64,000 bases of DNA from Hyphomonas sp. BRH_c22 (lineage in GTDB: Bacteria; Pseudomonadota; Alphaproteobacteria; Caulobacterales; Hyphomonadaceae). The number at the start of each line of letters is the position of its first letter. Position 1 is the first letter of the stretch. The DNA lies in NCBI RefSeq assembly GCF_000961795.1, contig NZ_LADU01000019.1, forward strand, positions 1-64,000, read 5' to 3'. The position numbers and the translations under genes were made by a program. Shown here one piece after another: positions 1-9,548 of this stretch. The notes under the pieces were generated by a model, which saw only the letters and a program-made list of their open reading frames with translations, had not been told where the DNA came from and ran no database searches.

Positions 1-494
1 AGCGCCCCGGCACTCACCAGCCCCTTCACCACCCCGCTCGACACCCCGGCCGCCGCAGCCAGCGCCGCCGCATTCGCCGCGCCAACCTCCCCTGCCGCAT
101 CCAGCACACGCCGCCGCGCATCCGTCAGCTTGTCGGGTCCCTCGCCTGTCAGATGGAACACGGTCTCTGTCGGCGAAGGCGACAGACCGCCCCGCGCCCG
201 CAGCGTCATGCCCAGCACATGGCCCGGATGCGACACGGTATATCTGGCCGCCCACATGATGAAGTCGCGCATCGCGGCCGGCATTGGCGGGGCCGGATAG
301 ACAGAAAGCACCGGCTTCAGCTCCCGCCCCGCCGCCGCCTCGTCATCCAGCATCTCCCACACCACGCCCAGCCGCTCGGTCTGCCCCAGCGGCGCCGTGA
401 CGTAAGCGCCAACTTGCACATCCATGCCCTCCGGCACCGCATAATCAAACGGTTCGGGCAGCGGTAGAACAAAGAGAATCCGGGCAACAGGCAT
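1..494 (-). CDS. priA: Primosomal protein N' (PriA helicase), N-terminal part, cut by window edge
   Basis: Reading leftwards from an ATG at 494, the frame stays open to base 1 and gives 164 residues of the PriA N-terminal (3'-DNA-binding) domain. It begins MPVARILFVLPLPEPFDYAVP and continues with a VGAYVTAPLG segment, both typical of PriA. PriA is the superfamily 2 helicase that reloads the replisome at stalled forks. The Walker motifs and zinc cluster lie outside the window. The gene diverges from the MoxR/CoxE pair with about 125 bp between. The assignment rests on N-terminal similarity only. Confidence 0.82.
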   Translation of the reverse strand, partial: MPVARILFVLPLPEPFDYAVPEGMDVQVGAYVTAPLGQTERLGVVWEMLDDEAAAGRELKPVLSVYPAPPMPAAMRDFIMWAARYTVSHPGHVLGMTLRARGGLSPSPTETVFHLTGEGPDKLTDARRRVLDAAGEVGAANAAALAAAAGVSSGVVKGLVSAGA

Positions 495-619
495 GCGTCT
501 GGCTTAGCGCCGATCAGCCGGGGCGTCATCCCGTGCAGACAGGGGCCGTTCCCCCAGCACCACCCCTGCCCCAGCGATATGCCTTGCCAGCCATTCGCCC
601 GCCCCCTACCCCTTTCGGC

Positions 620-1612
620 ATGGCAAAAGACATTTCCACCGGCTACGAGCCGCTCACCTCGATTGAGGCTGTCACTTCCGGGCTCGCCGAAGTCGGCTAT
701 ATTTCCACGCGCGAGATATCGACCTCGGTTTTCCTCGCCCATGGCCTGCGCAAGCCGATCCTGATCGAAGGCCCGGCCGGTGTCGGCAAGACAGATCTCG
801 CCCAGTCGCTTGGCCGCTGGCTCGACCTGCCGATCCTGCGCCTGCAATGCTATGAGGGCCTCGACGAGGGCAAGGCGCTGTATGAATGGAAATACGGCAA
901 GCAGCTGCTCTATACGCAGATCCTCAAGGAGAAGCTGAACGAGCTGATTGGCTCGGCGGACAATCTGACCCAATCGCTGGGAAAGCTCGCCTCGTTCGAA
1001 GACCTGTTCTTCTCCGAGCAATTCCTCGAATCCCGTCCTCTGCTGACCGCCATGCAGCAGCCTGCCGGGTCGATCCTTCTGATCGACGAGATCGACAAAT
1101 CGGATGAGGAGTTCGAGGCCTTCCTGCTTGAAGTCCTGTCCGACTATCAGGTCACGGTTCCCGAGATCGGCACGATCCGCGCCAATGTCCCGCCCATCGT
1201 GATCCTGACATCGAACAATGTCCGCGAACTCGGCGACGCGCTGAAGCGCCGCTGCCTCCACCTCCATATCGGCTTTCCTGATGCGGCCCGCGAACGCCTG
1301 ATCGTCCAGGCCCGCGTGCCGGACGTGTCCGAGATCCTGCTCAAGCAACTGGTCAGCTTCGTTCAGGGCGTGCGCGAAACCGACGTCAAGAAACGCCCGT
1401 CCATTTCGGAAACCGTCGACTGGGCCCGCACGCTTCTCCTGATGCACACGACCGCCCTCGACGAGACCTTTGTGCGCACCACGCTCAATGTCCTGCTCAA
1501 GCACGAGAGCGATATCGCAGCGGTGTCGAAGGAAATCCCCCGGCTCGTGCGCGAAGCCACCGGACCGGACAAGGCCGGACGCACATCTTCCGGCTATCCC
1601 GAACTCGGATAG
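620..1612 (+). CDS. MoxR-family AAA+ ATPase
   Basis: This 330-residue AAA+ ATPase has a Walker A motif GPAGVGKT at residues 51-58, a Walker B LLIDEID near residue 153, and the sensor-like stretch ILTSNNVREL. MoxR ATPases act with a von Willebrand factor A partner as chaperones for metal-centre or complex assembly, and the partner is the next gene (6 bp gap). The family resembles CoxD/CbbQ. The start at 620 (MAKDIS...) was chosen because the upstream in-frame extension from 533 is proline-rich and unlike the family. No strong ribosome-binding site is visible at either. The client complex cannot be told from the sequence, since no cox or mox structural genes are nearby. Confidence 0.85.
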   Translation: MAKDISTGYEPLTSIEAVTSGLAEVGYISTREISTSVFLAHGLRKPILIEGPAGVGKTDLAQSLGRWLDLPILRLQCYEGLDEGKALYEWKYGKQLLYTQILKEKLNELIGSADNLTQSLGKLASFEDLFFSEQFLESRPLLTAMQQPAGSILLIDEIDKSDEEFEAFLLEVLSDYQVTVPEIGTIRANVPPIVILTSNNVRELGDALKRRCLHLHIGFPDAARERLIVQARVPDVSEILLKQLVSFVQGVRETDVKKRPSISETVDWARTLLLMHTTALDETFVRTTLNVLLKHESDIAAVSKEIPRLVREATGPDKAGRTSSGYPELG

Positions 1613-1618
1613 CGGCAG

Positions 1619-2962
1619 ATGGAGCGCACGCTCACCAATTTCATCCGGGCACTGCGGTCTTCCGACGTGCGCGTCTCGACCGGAGAGGCGCTCGATGCGA
1701 CGCGCGCCGTCGCCCTGATCGGCTATGGGGATCGCTCTCTCCTCAGGGACTCGCTCGGCTGCGTGCTGGCCAAGTCGACCGAGGAAAAGGATATCCACGA
1801 CCGTCTGTTCGATCTCTACTTCTCCCATTCAGACTCGCGCACGGATACGGCCTCTGGCTCCCCGGAAAGCGAGGCTGATAGCGATGCGCCCCAATCGGCG
1901 CCGGAAGACCTTGTCGGCCTTCTCCAGTCGGGCGACGAGAGCGCCATCTCCACGGCGCTCGAACGCGCCGCCGAAGCGGCCGGCATCGAGAATATCCGCT
2001 TTTCCACGCAGGTTGCCTATTACGCCCAGCAGATCATCAGGCAGATGGGCGGCGAAGGCCTGCAGGAACGCCTGCTCGAAGCCCTCCAGGGCCGGGAACC
2101 GGAAGACGAGGCCGAGGCCCAGGAACTGATCGACATTCGCCGTGACCTCACCATGCGGGCGCGCGAACGCGCCGAGCGGGCCTTCGACGTCTTCGGCGCC
2201 GGAGAGACCCAGCAGTTCCGGGATGATTTTGCTGCCGAGAAGCGCCTGAACGCGCTTGATCGTTATGACATGGAGCGCATGAAGGGCCTGATCGCCAAGA
2301 TCGCCAAGCGCCTCGCCGTGAAGCATTCGCGCCGGCGGCGCAAACGCAATCGCGGCCAGCTCGATGTGCGCCGCACGATGCGGGCCAATGCCGGTCTCGA
2401 AGGCGTGCCGTTCAATGTCATCTGGCGCCAGAAGAAGAAAGACCGCCCGAAGATCGTCGCCATCTGCGACGTGTCAGGCTCTGTGGCCCAATATGTCCGC
2501 TTCCTCCTGCTCTTGCTTTACTCGCTGGCCGACGCGGTGCCGGACATCCACGCCTTTGCCTTTTCGCACCGCCTCAAGCCTGTCGATGACATCCTTGCCG
2601 ACAATGAATTTGAAGCGGCCATGGCCAAGATCATCCGTGAACTCGGCATGGGCTCGACTGACTATGGCCAGGCCTGGTCTGACCTGAAAGTCGAGCATGA
2701 GAGCATCATCGACCGGCGCACGACCGTCATCGTCCTCGGCGACGGGCGATCGAATTATGGCGACCCGCGCGCCGACCTGTTCCGCGACTTTGCCCAGCGC
2801 GCCAAAAGCATGATCTGGCTCAATCCCGAAGGCCGCGCCCTTTGGGGAACCGGCGACAGCGCCATTCCGCGCTACCTGCCTTTCTGCACGCAGATGAGCC
2901 ATGTCGCGACCCTGAAAGACCTTGAGCGCGCCGTCGACGAAGTGCTCAGCGCCTATGGCTAG
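1619..2962 (+). CDS. VWA domain protein, CoxE-like, MoxR partner
   Basis: This 447-residue protein carries a C-terminal von Willebrand factor A domain of the CoxE type. The MIDAS metal motif DVSGS lies at residues 284-288 and a second conserved TD appears in GSTDYG. The N-terminal half is acidic and helical, followed by a very basic patch (RRRRKRNRG) just before the VWA domain. It lies 6 bp after the MoxR ATPase, so the two are surely co-transcribed and likely form the usual ATPase/VWA chaperone pair. Its stop overlaps the convergent cold-shock/DUF1294 gene by 4 bp. The function of the pair in this organism is unknown. Confidence 0.85.
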   Translation: MERTLTNFIRALRSSDVRVSTGEALDATRAVALIGYGDRSLLRDSLGCVLAKSTEEKDIHDRLFDLYFSHSDSRTDTASGSPESEADSDAPQSAPEDLVGLLQSGDESAISTALERAAEAAGIENIRFSTQVAYYAQQIIRQMGGEGLQERLLEALQGREPEDEAEAQELIDIRRDLTMRARERAERAFDVFGAGETQQFRDDFAAEKRLNALDRYDMERMKGLIAKIAKRLAVKHSRRRRKRNRGQLDVRRTMRANAGLEGVPFNVIWRQKKKDRPKIVAICDVSGSVAQYVRFLLLLLYSLADAVPDIHAFAFSHRLKPVDDILADNEFEAAMAKIIRELGMGSTDYGQAWSDLKVEHESIIDRRTTVIVLGDGRSNYGDPRADLFRDFAQRAKSMIWLNPEGRALWGTGDSAIPRYLPFCTQMSHVATLKDLERAVDEVLSAYG

Positions 2963-3567
2963 AGGCCGCCCAGCACATTGATCTGCACGAAGGCCGCCAT
3001 GTTGATGGCAACGGTCATCCAGAACAGGTAACGGAACGTGCCCTTGCGCGTCTTGTGGCGGAAAAGCTCCTGCGCCAGGATCGCGCCCGGCCAGCCGCCG
3101 ACCAGCCCCAGCAGGAGCAGGACCGTTTCGGAAATGCGCCAGTTCTTCTGGATTGCGGCATTCTTGTCGATCCAGTAGCCGATGACCGAGCCAAAGCTCG
3201 CGATGCCGTAGACGATCCACCAATCCGTTGAAACAGTTGTGACCTGCGACACGGCCATGACGATGCCGAGGAATGCGGCGATCACGAGGAATGGCGGAAC
3301 ATGGCTGAGGGCCCAGAAACGCGGTCGTTTCGGCGGTGTCGCAGGCTCGATGATCGGCAATGCATTCTGCGCCTGCAACCGTCCGCGCGCATCCGTCACC
3401 GCGTCATATGAATAGGCCTGTCCGATGTCCAGCCGCTTGTCTTCCTTGGGAAGACTCTTGATGTGAAGGAACACGTTCGGGCCGCCATCATCCGGCGCAA
3501 TGAAGCCGAAGCCCCTGTCGGGAAACCACTCGACCAACCGGCCTTCACGTCGAGTCATCAGTTCCAT
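2959..3567 (-). CDS. Cold-shock domain / DUF1294 membrane protein fusion
   Basis: The N-terminal 65 residues form a cold-shock domain with RNP1-like GFGFI and RNP2-like VFLHI motifs, which bind single-stranded nucleic acid. The C-terminal half has three to four hydrophobic segments and matches DUF1294, with the typical [10 protein letters not shown]...RHKT signature. Such fusions are known, but their role is not. The reading frame starts inside the 3' end of prfB (23 bp overlap), so translation is probably coupled. ATG 3567 is the longest start. ATG 3558 (MTRREG) looks more like the family and is equally possible, as neither has an ideal ribosome-binding site. Confidence 0.82.
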   Translation of the reverse strand: MELMTRREGRLVEWFPDRGFGFIAPDDGGPNVFLHIKSLPKEDKRLDIGQAYSYDAVTDARGRLQAQNALPIIEPATPPKRPRFWALSHVPPFLVIAAFLGIVMAVSQVTTVSTDWWIVYGIASFGSVIGYWIDKNAAIQKNWRISETVLLLLGLVGGWPGAILAQELFRHKTRKGTFRYLFWMTVAINMAAFVQINVLGGL

Positions 3568-4664
3568 TTCCCTGTTTCACGGCAGCAGCCAGCGCGGCGC
3601 TCAAAAAGCGGTCAATATCACCATCGAGCACACCCTGCGTGTCCGACGTTTCAACCTCCGTACGCAGGTCCTTCACCATTTGATAGGGCTGCAGGACATA
3701 AGAGCGGATCTGGTGGCCAAACCCGATCGCACTCTTGGCGGCATTGGCCACGTCGGCCGCATCCCGGCGCTTCTGCAGTTCCAGTTCATACAGTTTCGAC
3801 CGCAGCATGCGCCAGGCCTGGTCGCGGTTCTGGTGTTGCGACCGGGACACCTGGCACGCGACCACGATCCCGCTCGGCGCGTGCGTCAGGCGTACCGCGC
3901 TGTCGGTCTTGTTGATATGCTGTCCCCCGGCGCCGGAAGCGCGGTAGGTATCGGTGCGCACATCGGAGGGATTGATCTCGATCTCGATATTGTCATCGAT
4001 GACGGGCGAAACGCTGACCGAGGCAAAGCTTGTATGGCGCCGCGCCGAACTGTCGAACGGCGAAATCCGCACAAGCCTGTGAACGCCCTGTTCCGATTTC
4101 AGCCAGCCATAGGCATTCTCGCCCTTGATCTGGATCGTGGCCGACTTGATGCCGGCCTCTTCACCTTCACGCTCGTCAAGTTCCTCGACCTGCATGCCGT
4201 GCGCATCGGCCCATCGCGTATACATGCGCCGCAGGATGTTGGCCCAGTCCTGGCTCTCCGTTCCGCCTTCGCCCGCATTGATCTGGACGAATGCGTCATT
4301 GGCATCCACTTCACCGGACAATAGCGCAGCGAGTTCGGCCTTTTCGGCACGTTCCGCCGCCCGTGTAAGCGTCCGTTCGATATCCTCGATCATCGACGCG
4401 TCGCCATCGGCCAGTTCCAGCAATTCTTCCGCATCGGCGGATTCCTGCTGCAGCGATTCGACCATGGCGATCCCGTCCGCGAGGCGCTGGCGCTCCCGCA
4501 TCATGGATTGCGCCGCCTGTGGATCGTCCCAGAAGTCGGGACGCTCGGACAGGTTTGTCAGCTCATCAAGGCGTTTCGTGGCTGTATCCCAGTCAAAGAC
4601 GCCTCCGTAGCAGTTCGGAGGACTGGCGGATCTGATCGATCAGGGACTTGATTTCAGCGGACAT
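3545..4664 (-). CDS. prfB: Peptide chain release factor 2, with programmed +1 frameshift
   Basis: RF2 recognises UAA and UGA stop codons and hydrolyses peptidyl-tRNA. The first frame runs from ATG 4664 for 23 codons to an in-frame TGA at 4593-4595. The +1 frame continues from 4594 to the stop at 3545, giving a 372-residue protein, close to the usual length. The slippery site CTT-TGA-C is preceded by a Shine-Dalgarno-like CGGAGG a few bases upstream, exactly as in the classical prfB autoregulatory frameshift. The catalytic GGQ motif is present ([15 protein letters not shown]). Genes annotated from ATG 4504 would be truncated. It lies 87 bp downstream of the PBP gene's stop, on the same strand. 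Confidence 0.95.
4592..4607 (-). promoter_or_regulatory. prfB recoding site (SD-like CGGAGG, CTTTGAC)
   Basis: On the minus strand the order is CGGAGG, CGT, CTT, TGA, C. The purine run stimulates +1 slippage on CTT when RF2 is scarce and TGA decoding is slow, so RF2 controls its own synthesis. The zero frame ends at this TGA, while the full conserved RF2 sequence resumes in the +1 frame immediately after it. Confidence 0.93.
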
Positions 4665-4751
4665 GACAAAGGGCCTCTTCGGGCGGGTTTTCGCAAACGG
4701 GATTACAGAGGCCGGGATAGCCGAGCCCTGACAGTCCGTCAAAATCCTAGT

Positions 4752-7382
4752 TCAGAAAATCCCGTCGAGACTGTCATCGGCGGTCGCTTCCGGCGGCTTC
4801 GGGAACTGCTCGCTTTCCGGCACAGGCTGTTCGCCGGTACGCGGGTCGAACGACCCAAACGAGCCGGAACCCGAACCGGAATTCCCGCACGCGCCTGAAA
4901 TTGACAGGCAGTCATCCGTTCCGGCAAACGCCGCCATCCCGGGCTCCGTGCCTGGGCGGAAGGCCTCGTCGATGATGACTGATGTGCCGGGGCCGGGCAG
5001 TTCGCCCGTGCGCGCGTCGATCTTCACCAGGCGCACTCCGGGAGGAATCCGGAACGGAATGGCCGGCGTACCGTCAAGCGCCTTCTCCATGAAGTCCGTG
5101 AAGATGGGCGCGGCAACAGAGCCGCCCGCTTCCCCTTCGCCCAGCGACCGGTTGTCATCAAACCCGACGCGGACGCCAACCACGATGTCCGGCGAGAAGC
5201 CCATGAACACCGCGTCGCGATAGTCATCGGTCGTGCCGGTCTTTCCGGCGAGCGGCTTGCCCACGCGAAGGGCCCGGCGACCGGTGCCGCGCTCGACCAC
5301 GCCCTCCAGCATGTGGGTCACCTGATAGGCGATGATCGGGTCGAGTACCTGATCGCGGCTATCCGGCAGTTCCGGCGGCCCCTGGCCATCCCACTCTTCG
5401 ACTTCACATCCCGCGCACTCGCGTTGGTCATGACGGAAAAGCGTTCGCCCGTGACGGTCCTGCACACGGTCGAGAAGGGTCGGCGTGACGATCTTCCCGC
5501 CATTCACGAACGCCGCATATCCCCGCGCGACATCGATCAGGTACGCGTCGCCCGCGCCAAGCGACATGGCAGCATAGGGCGGCAGGTCGGTATAGACGCC
5601 AAGGCGTTCGGACAGTTCGGACACGGCTTCCATGCCAATGTCCTGCGCGACGCGGGCGGTGACCTGGTTGAGCGATTTTTCCAGCGCAATGCGCAGGGTG
5701 ACCATGCCGTAGGAGCGGCCTTCAGTATAGTTCGCCGGACGCCAGTAATCGCCCGTCGACACGTCGAACGAGACAAATGGCGCATCCAGCATGCGGGACG
5801 CGGGCGTATAGCCCTTCTCGAGCGCGGCAGCGTAAACGAACGGCTTGAAACTCGACCCCGGCTGGCGCTTCGATTGCGTTACACGGTTGTAACTGCTCTT
5901 GAAGAAGGAATAGCCGCCCTGCATGGCTAGGATACGCCCCGTATGCGGGTCCAGCGCAATCAGGGAACCGTCGACCTCCGGCACCTGGCGCAGCGTGGCA
6001 TTGCCAACCGGCAGGAACATGGATTGCGCCACCGGCCGGGCAATCGGGTTGCCCTCTTCGTCGAGCTCCTGCTCATCAGGATCAGGCGCGCCGGTTTCAT
6101 TCGCATTCAGAACCTGGCGTTTGAGCTCAGCCAGGACAACATGGCCGACCTGCAGGCCCGGCTTGCCGCCTTCGGGCTTATAGGTCTGGGCCCATTCCAG
6201 CTCTTCGGCCGGCAGCTTGATCTTGGCACCGTCGATCAACAGCAATTCCGCAGATTTGGAACCGACAGACGTAACCAGCGCGGCTTCCCATGTGCCATAG
6301 CCTCCGGGAAGCTCTACAGCGTTCAGCGCCTCGAGCATGCCGCCACCGACAGGCAAGCTCGTGACCGGCCCGCGATACCCGTGACGCCGGTCATACGATA
6401 TCAGTCCGTTTTGCAGCGCCTCTTGCGCCGCCAGCTGCATGCGCGTGTCGATGGTCGAGCGGATGGACAGGCCGCTCCGGCCGAGCGTTTCCTCGCCATA
6501 GGTCTTGGTCAGGTCGCGGCGCAGTTCCTGCACGAAATAGGTCGCTGCAGCATATTCCGGCCCGCGAAGACGCTTGGTCGTCGTCAGCGGCATCGCCTTC
6601 GCCTCGTCGGCTTGCTCACGTGTGATGTAGCCGTCTTCCACCATCCGCCCGAGCACATAGTTGCGGCGCGCGAGCAGCTTGTCCGGATTGGTGTAGGGAT
6701 TCACCGCCGAGGGTGCCTTGGCGAGCGATGCCAGCACGGCAGCTTCGGACAGGTTCAGCTCCGGCAGCGACTTGTTGAAATAGTTGAGCGCGGCCGAGCC
6801 GACGCCATAGGACCGGCCGCCAAGATAGATCTCGTTAAGATACAGTTCGAGGATCTCGCCCTTGGTGAATTCCTTCTCCATCCGCTGGGCGACAATCGCT
6901 TCCTTCGCCTTGCGCTTCAGGTTCTGGTCGCGCGTCAGCAGCATGTTCTTGGCAACCTGCTGCGTGATCGTCGACCCGCCCTGAAGGCCGCCCGAACCTG
7001 TCACCTTGTTCTTGGCAGAATTCACCGCACCGCGCGTGATACCGACATAGTCGAGCCCGTCATGCGTGAAAAAATTCTTGTCCTCGGCGGCCACGAAGGC
7101 GTCGATGACGTGCTTGGGAATGGATTCGTAGGGCACGAAGACGCGGTGCTCATCGGCAAATTCCGCGATCAGCGTTCCATCGCCGGCATGGACGCGCGAG
7201 GTAATTGGCGGCTCATACTGCTTGAGTTTGGAAATGCTCGGCACATCGCGGCCGAGCGCCGCGAAATACAGCCAGATCGCAATCAGGCCGATAACGCCAA
7301 GAACAAAACCGGCGATCAAGGTCCACTTTGCGACCGGCCACACCCAGGTCGGAATGCGGGGCTTCTCGTAGGCATCGGCCAT
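4752..7382 (-). CDS. mrcA: Penicillin-binding protein 1A, bifunctional transglycosylase/transpeptidase
   Basis: This 876-residue class A PBP has a single N-terminal membrane segment (about residues 14-42). The GT51 glycosyltransferase domain follows, with catalytic Glu100 in AAEDKNFF. The transpeptidase domain has the SxxK motif at Ser510-Lys513 and KTGT from Lys714. It polymerises and cross-links peptidoglycan in the periplasm. The C-terminal tail is Gly/Ser-rich and then acidic, of low complexity. A region around residues 420-445 is an acidic insertion typical of PBP1A OB-like parts. It lies between the TPR lipoprotein gene and prfB, all on the same strand. Confidence 0.95.
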   Translation of the reverse strand: MADAYEKPRIPTWVWPVAKWTLIAGFVLGVIGLIAIWLYFAALGRDVPSISKLKQYEPPITSRVHAGDGTLIAEFADEHRVFVPYESIPKHVIDAFVAAEDKNFFTHDGLDYVGITRGAVNSAKNKVTGSGGLQGGSTITQQVAKNMLLTRDQNLKRKAKEAIVAQRMEKEFTKGEILELYLNEIYLGGRSYGVGSAALNYFNKSLPELNLSEAAVLASLAKAPSAVNPYTNPDKLLARRNYVLGRMVEDGYITREQADEAKAMPLTTTKRLRGPEYAAATYFVQELRRDLTKTYGEETLGRSGLSIRSTIDTRMQLAAQEALQNGLISYDRRHGYRGPVTSLPVGGGMLEALNAVELPGGYGTWEAALVTSVGSKSAELLLIDGAKIKLPAEELEWAQTYKPEGGKPGLQVGHVVLAELKRQVLNANETGAPDPDEQELDEEGNPIARPVAQSMFLPVGNATLRQVPEVDGSLIALDPHTGRILAMQGGYSFFKSSYNRVTQSKRQPGSSFKPFVYAAALEKGYTPASRMLDAPFVSFDVSTGDYWRPANYTEGRSYGMVTLRIALEKSLNQVTARVAQDIGMEAVSELSERLGVYTDLPPYAAMSLGAGDAYLIDVARGYAAFVNGGKIVTPTLLDRVQDRHGRTLFRHDQRECAGCEVEEWDGQGPPELPDSRDQVLDPIIAYQVTHMLEGVVERGTGRRALRVGKPLAGKTGTTDDYRDAVFMGFSPDIVVGVRVGFDDNRSLGEGEAGGSVAAPIFTDFMEKALDGTPAIPFRIPPGVRLVKIDARTGELPGPGTSVIIDEAFRPGTEPGMAAFAGTDDCLSISGACGNSGSGSGSFGSFDPRTGEQPVPESEQFPKPPEATADDSLDGIF

Positions 7383-7489
7383 GTGGTTGTCCTGTTACAA
7401 GGGCCAGCGATCCCTGGCAGCAGAAGGCGGAATCGCATTCGTTTCCGGCGATAGTAAGGCGCACCGGCGGCGCGTTAAAGGGGCCAGTG

Positions 7490-9415
7490 TCAGATGTCCT
7501 GCCTATCGACTTCGCCGTCGTTTATGGACACATCAGGAAGCGGCCGTTTCTCGGGTGCGGGCGCAGTGAGGCCTTCTGCCAGTTTGGCTTCCAGTTTCCG
7601 CCGCTCTTCTACCGGTGGCCGGTTGTCGAGGGCATATTGCCAAGCTTCGCGCGCGTCATCCTTGCGGTCCAGATACCAGTAGATATCACCGAGATGGCTC
7701 TCGATTTCCCAGTGCCGGTGAGGTTTCAGCTCCTTGCGCGAGGTCTCGATCATGCGCAAGGCGCCCTTCAGGTCACCCATCTTGAACAAGGCCCAGCCAA
7801 AGGAATCCGAAATATAGGGGTCGTGCTGAGCCAGCGCCTTGGCCCGGGCCAGCACGCGATAGCCTTCCTCGTACTTGTCCGTGTGGATAATCAGGAAATA
7901 ACCCAGTGAATTCAGCGTGTAGGGATCGTTGGGACGCGCCAGCCGCTCGGTGCGCAACAGGATGATCGCTTCATTGACCCGGCCCGCCTTGCCCAGGGCA
8001 TCCGCCAGCGCGAGGCGGCGATCGTGCGTGTCGTCCAGCGCCCGCGCCTTTTCGGCATTCTCGGCCGCGTTCGCATAATTGCCAAACTGTCCGTAAATCT
8101 CTGCGGCAAGGCCATGAGCGGCCGCCCGTTCGGCAGGGCTTTCGGCCGCCGCCAGCAATTCATCGAGCAGCTCACCGGCCTCGGCTTCATCATTCAGCAG
8201 CGTGCGCAGCTGCAGCGCACCATACAGGGTCTGCAGCCGGTTGTCAGTATCAGACAGCTCCAGCGCCTTGTCGATGGCGGTCCGCGCCGCAGCCTCCTGC
8301 CCGGCCATCAGGTAGGCCTGCCCGGCCGCAATTTCCAGCGACGCGGTAGGCTTGGGTCCGGTCAGCGCCACGTGCGCAGCCGATTCATAGAGGGCATTCT
8401 CGTAGAAATCATCGACGATCGACGTGCGTAAACCATCATCCTCGGGATGGATCAGAAGCGCGACCTGGTCGAACGCCGAACGCTGGTCGTCAAACCCGTC
8501 AGGACGTCCGCCCATCATGATCTGACGGATGATCCTCTGTTCCTGCAGGGCCCGCGAAACATCCGCCAGGGACTGGGCAAAGGCGGCCCGCACTGTCAGC
8601 GATTCATTGCGCAGGTTCTTGCCGGTTTCGAGACTTTCGAGCGCGGCGGCATAGCTGATCGCCTCTTCAGGTTCGGCATCTGCCAGACGCTGGTAAACGG
8701 CCTTTGCCTCGTCAATCCGGTCGAGTTTCTGCAGCAATAGCGCATGACGGGAAATCACCGTCTTGATGTGGGAATACAGCAGCCCGCGCGGATCGAACTG
8801 GTGTTCCGGCGCCTCGATCCTTGTCGGCGTGAGGGATTCATAGACAGCCAGCGCCTGTTCCGGGCGGCCCAGCGCCTCCAGCATGGCGGCCAGCGACAGG
8901 TCACCCGTCAATCCGGGCATGCCGGACGAGGCACCGCGATGGCGCTCAAGCGCCGCGTCCGCCTGTCCGTCCATGGCGAGGAACCAGGCATCGAGATAGG
9001 CATAGAATTGCGACTGGCTGCCCGTCGCGTCAGCGGGATCGTCAACGGGCTCGTGAATGTTCAGGATCAAGCGCGCGCCAGCCGTATCATTCGCCGCCGC
9101 CCGGTCGATTGCGAGGAAGGCATTGAACAGGGGATTGGAGTCGCGGTCTTCCAGGGCAAGACCGCGGGTCATGATCAGAAACGCCGCCATGTCCCCGGCC
9201 TTGATCGCGTCAATCGGTGCCGGATAGGCTGAAATGCCGACCGGCTTGCCATCGGCGCCCATCACGGCTGTCGACCGGGCGGCATCCGACAGTTCGGCAT
9301 CGGCATAGACCGACGCTGACGCGTCAGCGGCCTGCCCGGAGGCGACCGAGGCGCAGCCCGCGAGTGCGAGTGTAATGGCTAGGGCAGAGGCGGCTAAGAC
9401 AGGCTTGAGGCGCAT
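7490..9415 (-). CDS. Tetratricopeptide-repeat outer-membrane lipoprotein
   Basis: The start at 9415 gives MRLKPVLAASALAITLALAGC, a type II signal peptide with lipobox LAGC and Cys about residue 21. The longer frame from 9478 adds 21 residues ahead of the signal and is unlikely. The mature 620 residues are alanine-rich helical repeats with clear TPR character toward the C-terminus (repeat units containing NSLGYFLI, DSFGWALF and HLGDIYWYL). This resembles alphaproteobacterial TPR lipoproteins that scaffold envelope complexes. It is encoded 107 bp upstream of the PBP1A gene and may be co-expressed. The exact partner is unknown. Confidence 0.82.
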   Translation of the reverse strand: MRLKPVLAASALAITLALAGCASVASGQAADASASVYADAELSDAARSTAVMGADGKPVGISAYPAPIDAIKAGDMAAFLIMTRGLALEDRDSNPLFNAFLAIDRAAANDTAGARLILNIHEPVDDPADATGSQSQFYAYLDAWFLAMDGQADAALERHRGASSGMPGLTGDLSLAAMLEALGRPEQALAVYESLTPTRIEAPEHQFDPRGLLYSHIKTVISRHALLLQKLDRIDEAKAVYQRLADAEPEEAISYAAALESLETGKNLRNESLTVRAAFAQSLADVSRALQEQRIIRQIMMGGRPDGFDDQRSAFDQVALLIHPEDDGLRTSIVDDFYENALYESAAHVALTGPKPTASLEIAAGQAYLMAGQEAAARTAIDKALELSDTDNRLQTLYGALQLRTLLNDEAEAGELLDELLAAAESPAERAAAHGLAAEIYGQFGNYANAAENAEKARALDDTHDRRLALADALGKAGRVNEAIILLRTERLARPNDPYTLNSLGYFLIIHTDKYEEGYRVLARAKALAQHDPYISDSFGWALFKMGDLKGALRMIETSRKELKPHRHWEIESHLGDIYWYLDRKDDAREAWQYALDNRPPVEERRKLEAKLAEGLTAPAPEKRPLPDVSINDGEVDRQDI

Positions 9416-9548
9416 GGGCGTCAGGGTTCTCCGTTTCGCGTTTGCGAAGAATGAAGCAGCCCCATGAGGCAAGAACAAGGCCCCGAATGGTAAAAGCGCG
9501 GACAGGTTGCCCTGCCCGCGCCACTGTCACGCAATCGTGCGGTCGTGC

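Noticed and set aside
317..1828. 503-codon open frame on the minus strand
   Set aside because: It is antisense to the MoxR ATPase gene, has no recognisable domain and an Arg/Gly-rich composition expected of a GC-rich shadow frame. The minus strand left of 494 is read by priA in another phase.
4672..4713. 7-bp inverted repeat GGCCTCT/AGAGGCC upstream of prfB
   Set aside because: The arms are short with a 28-nt spacer and no other signal, so it could easily be chance in GC-rich sequence.
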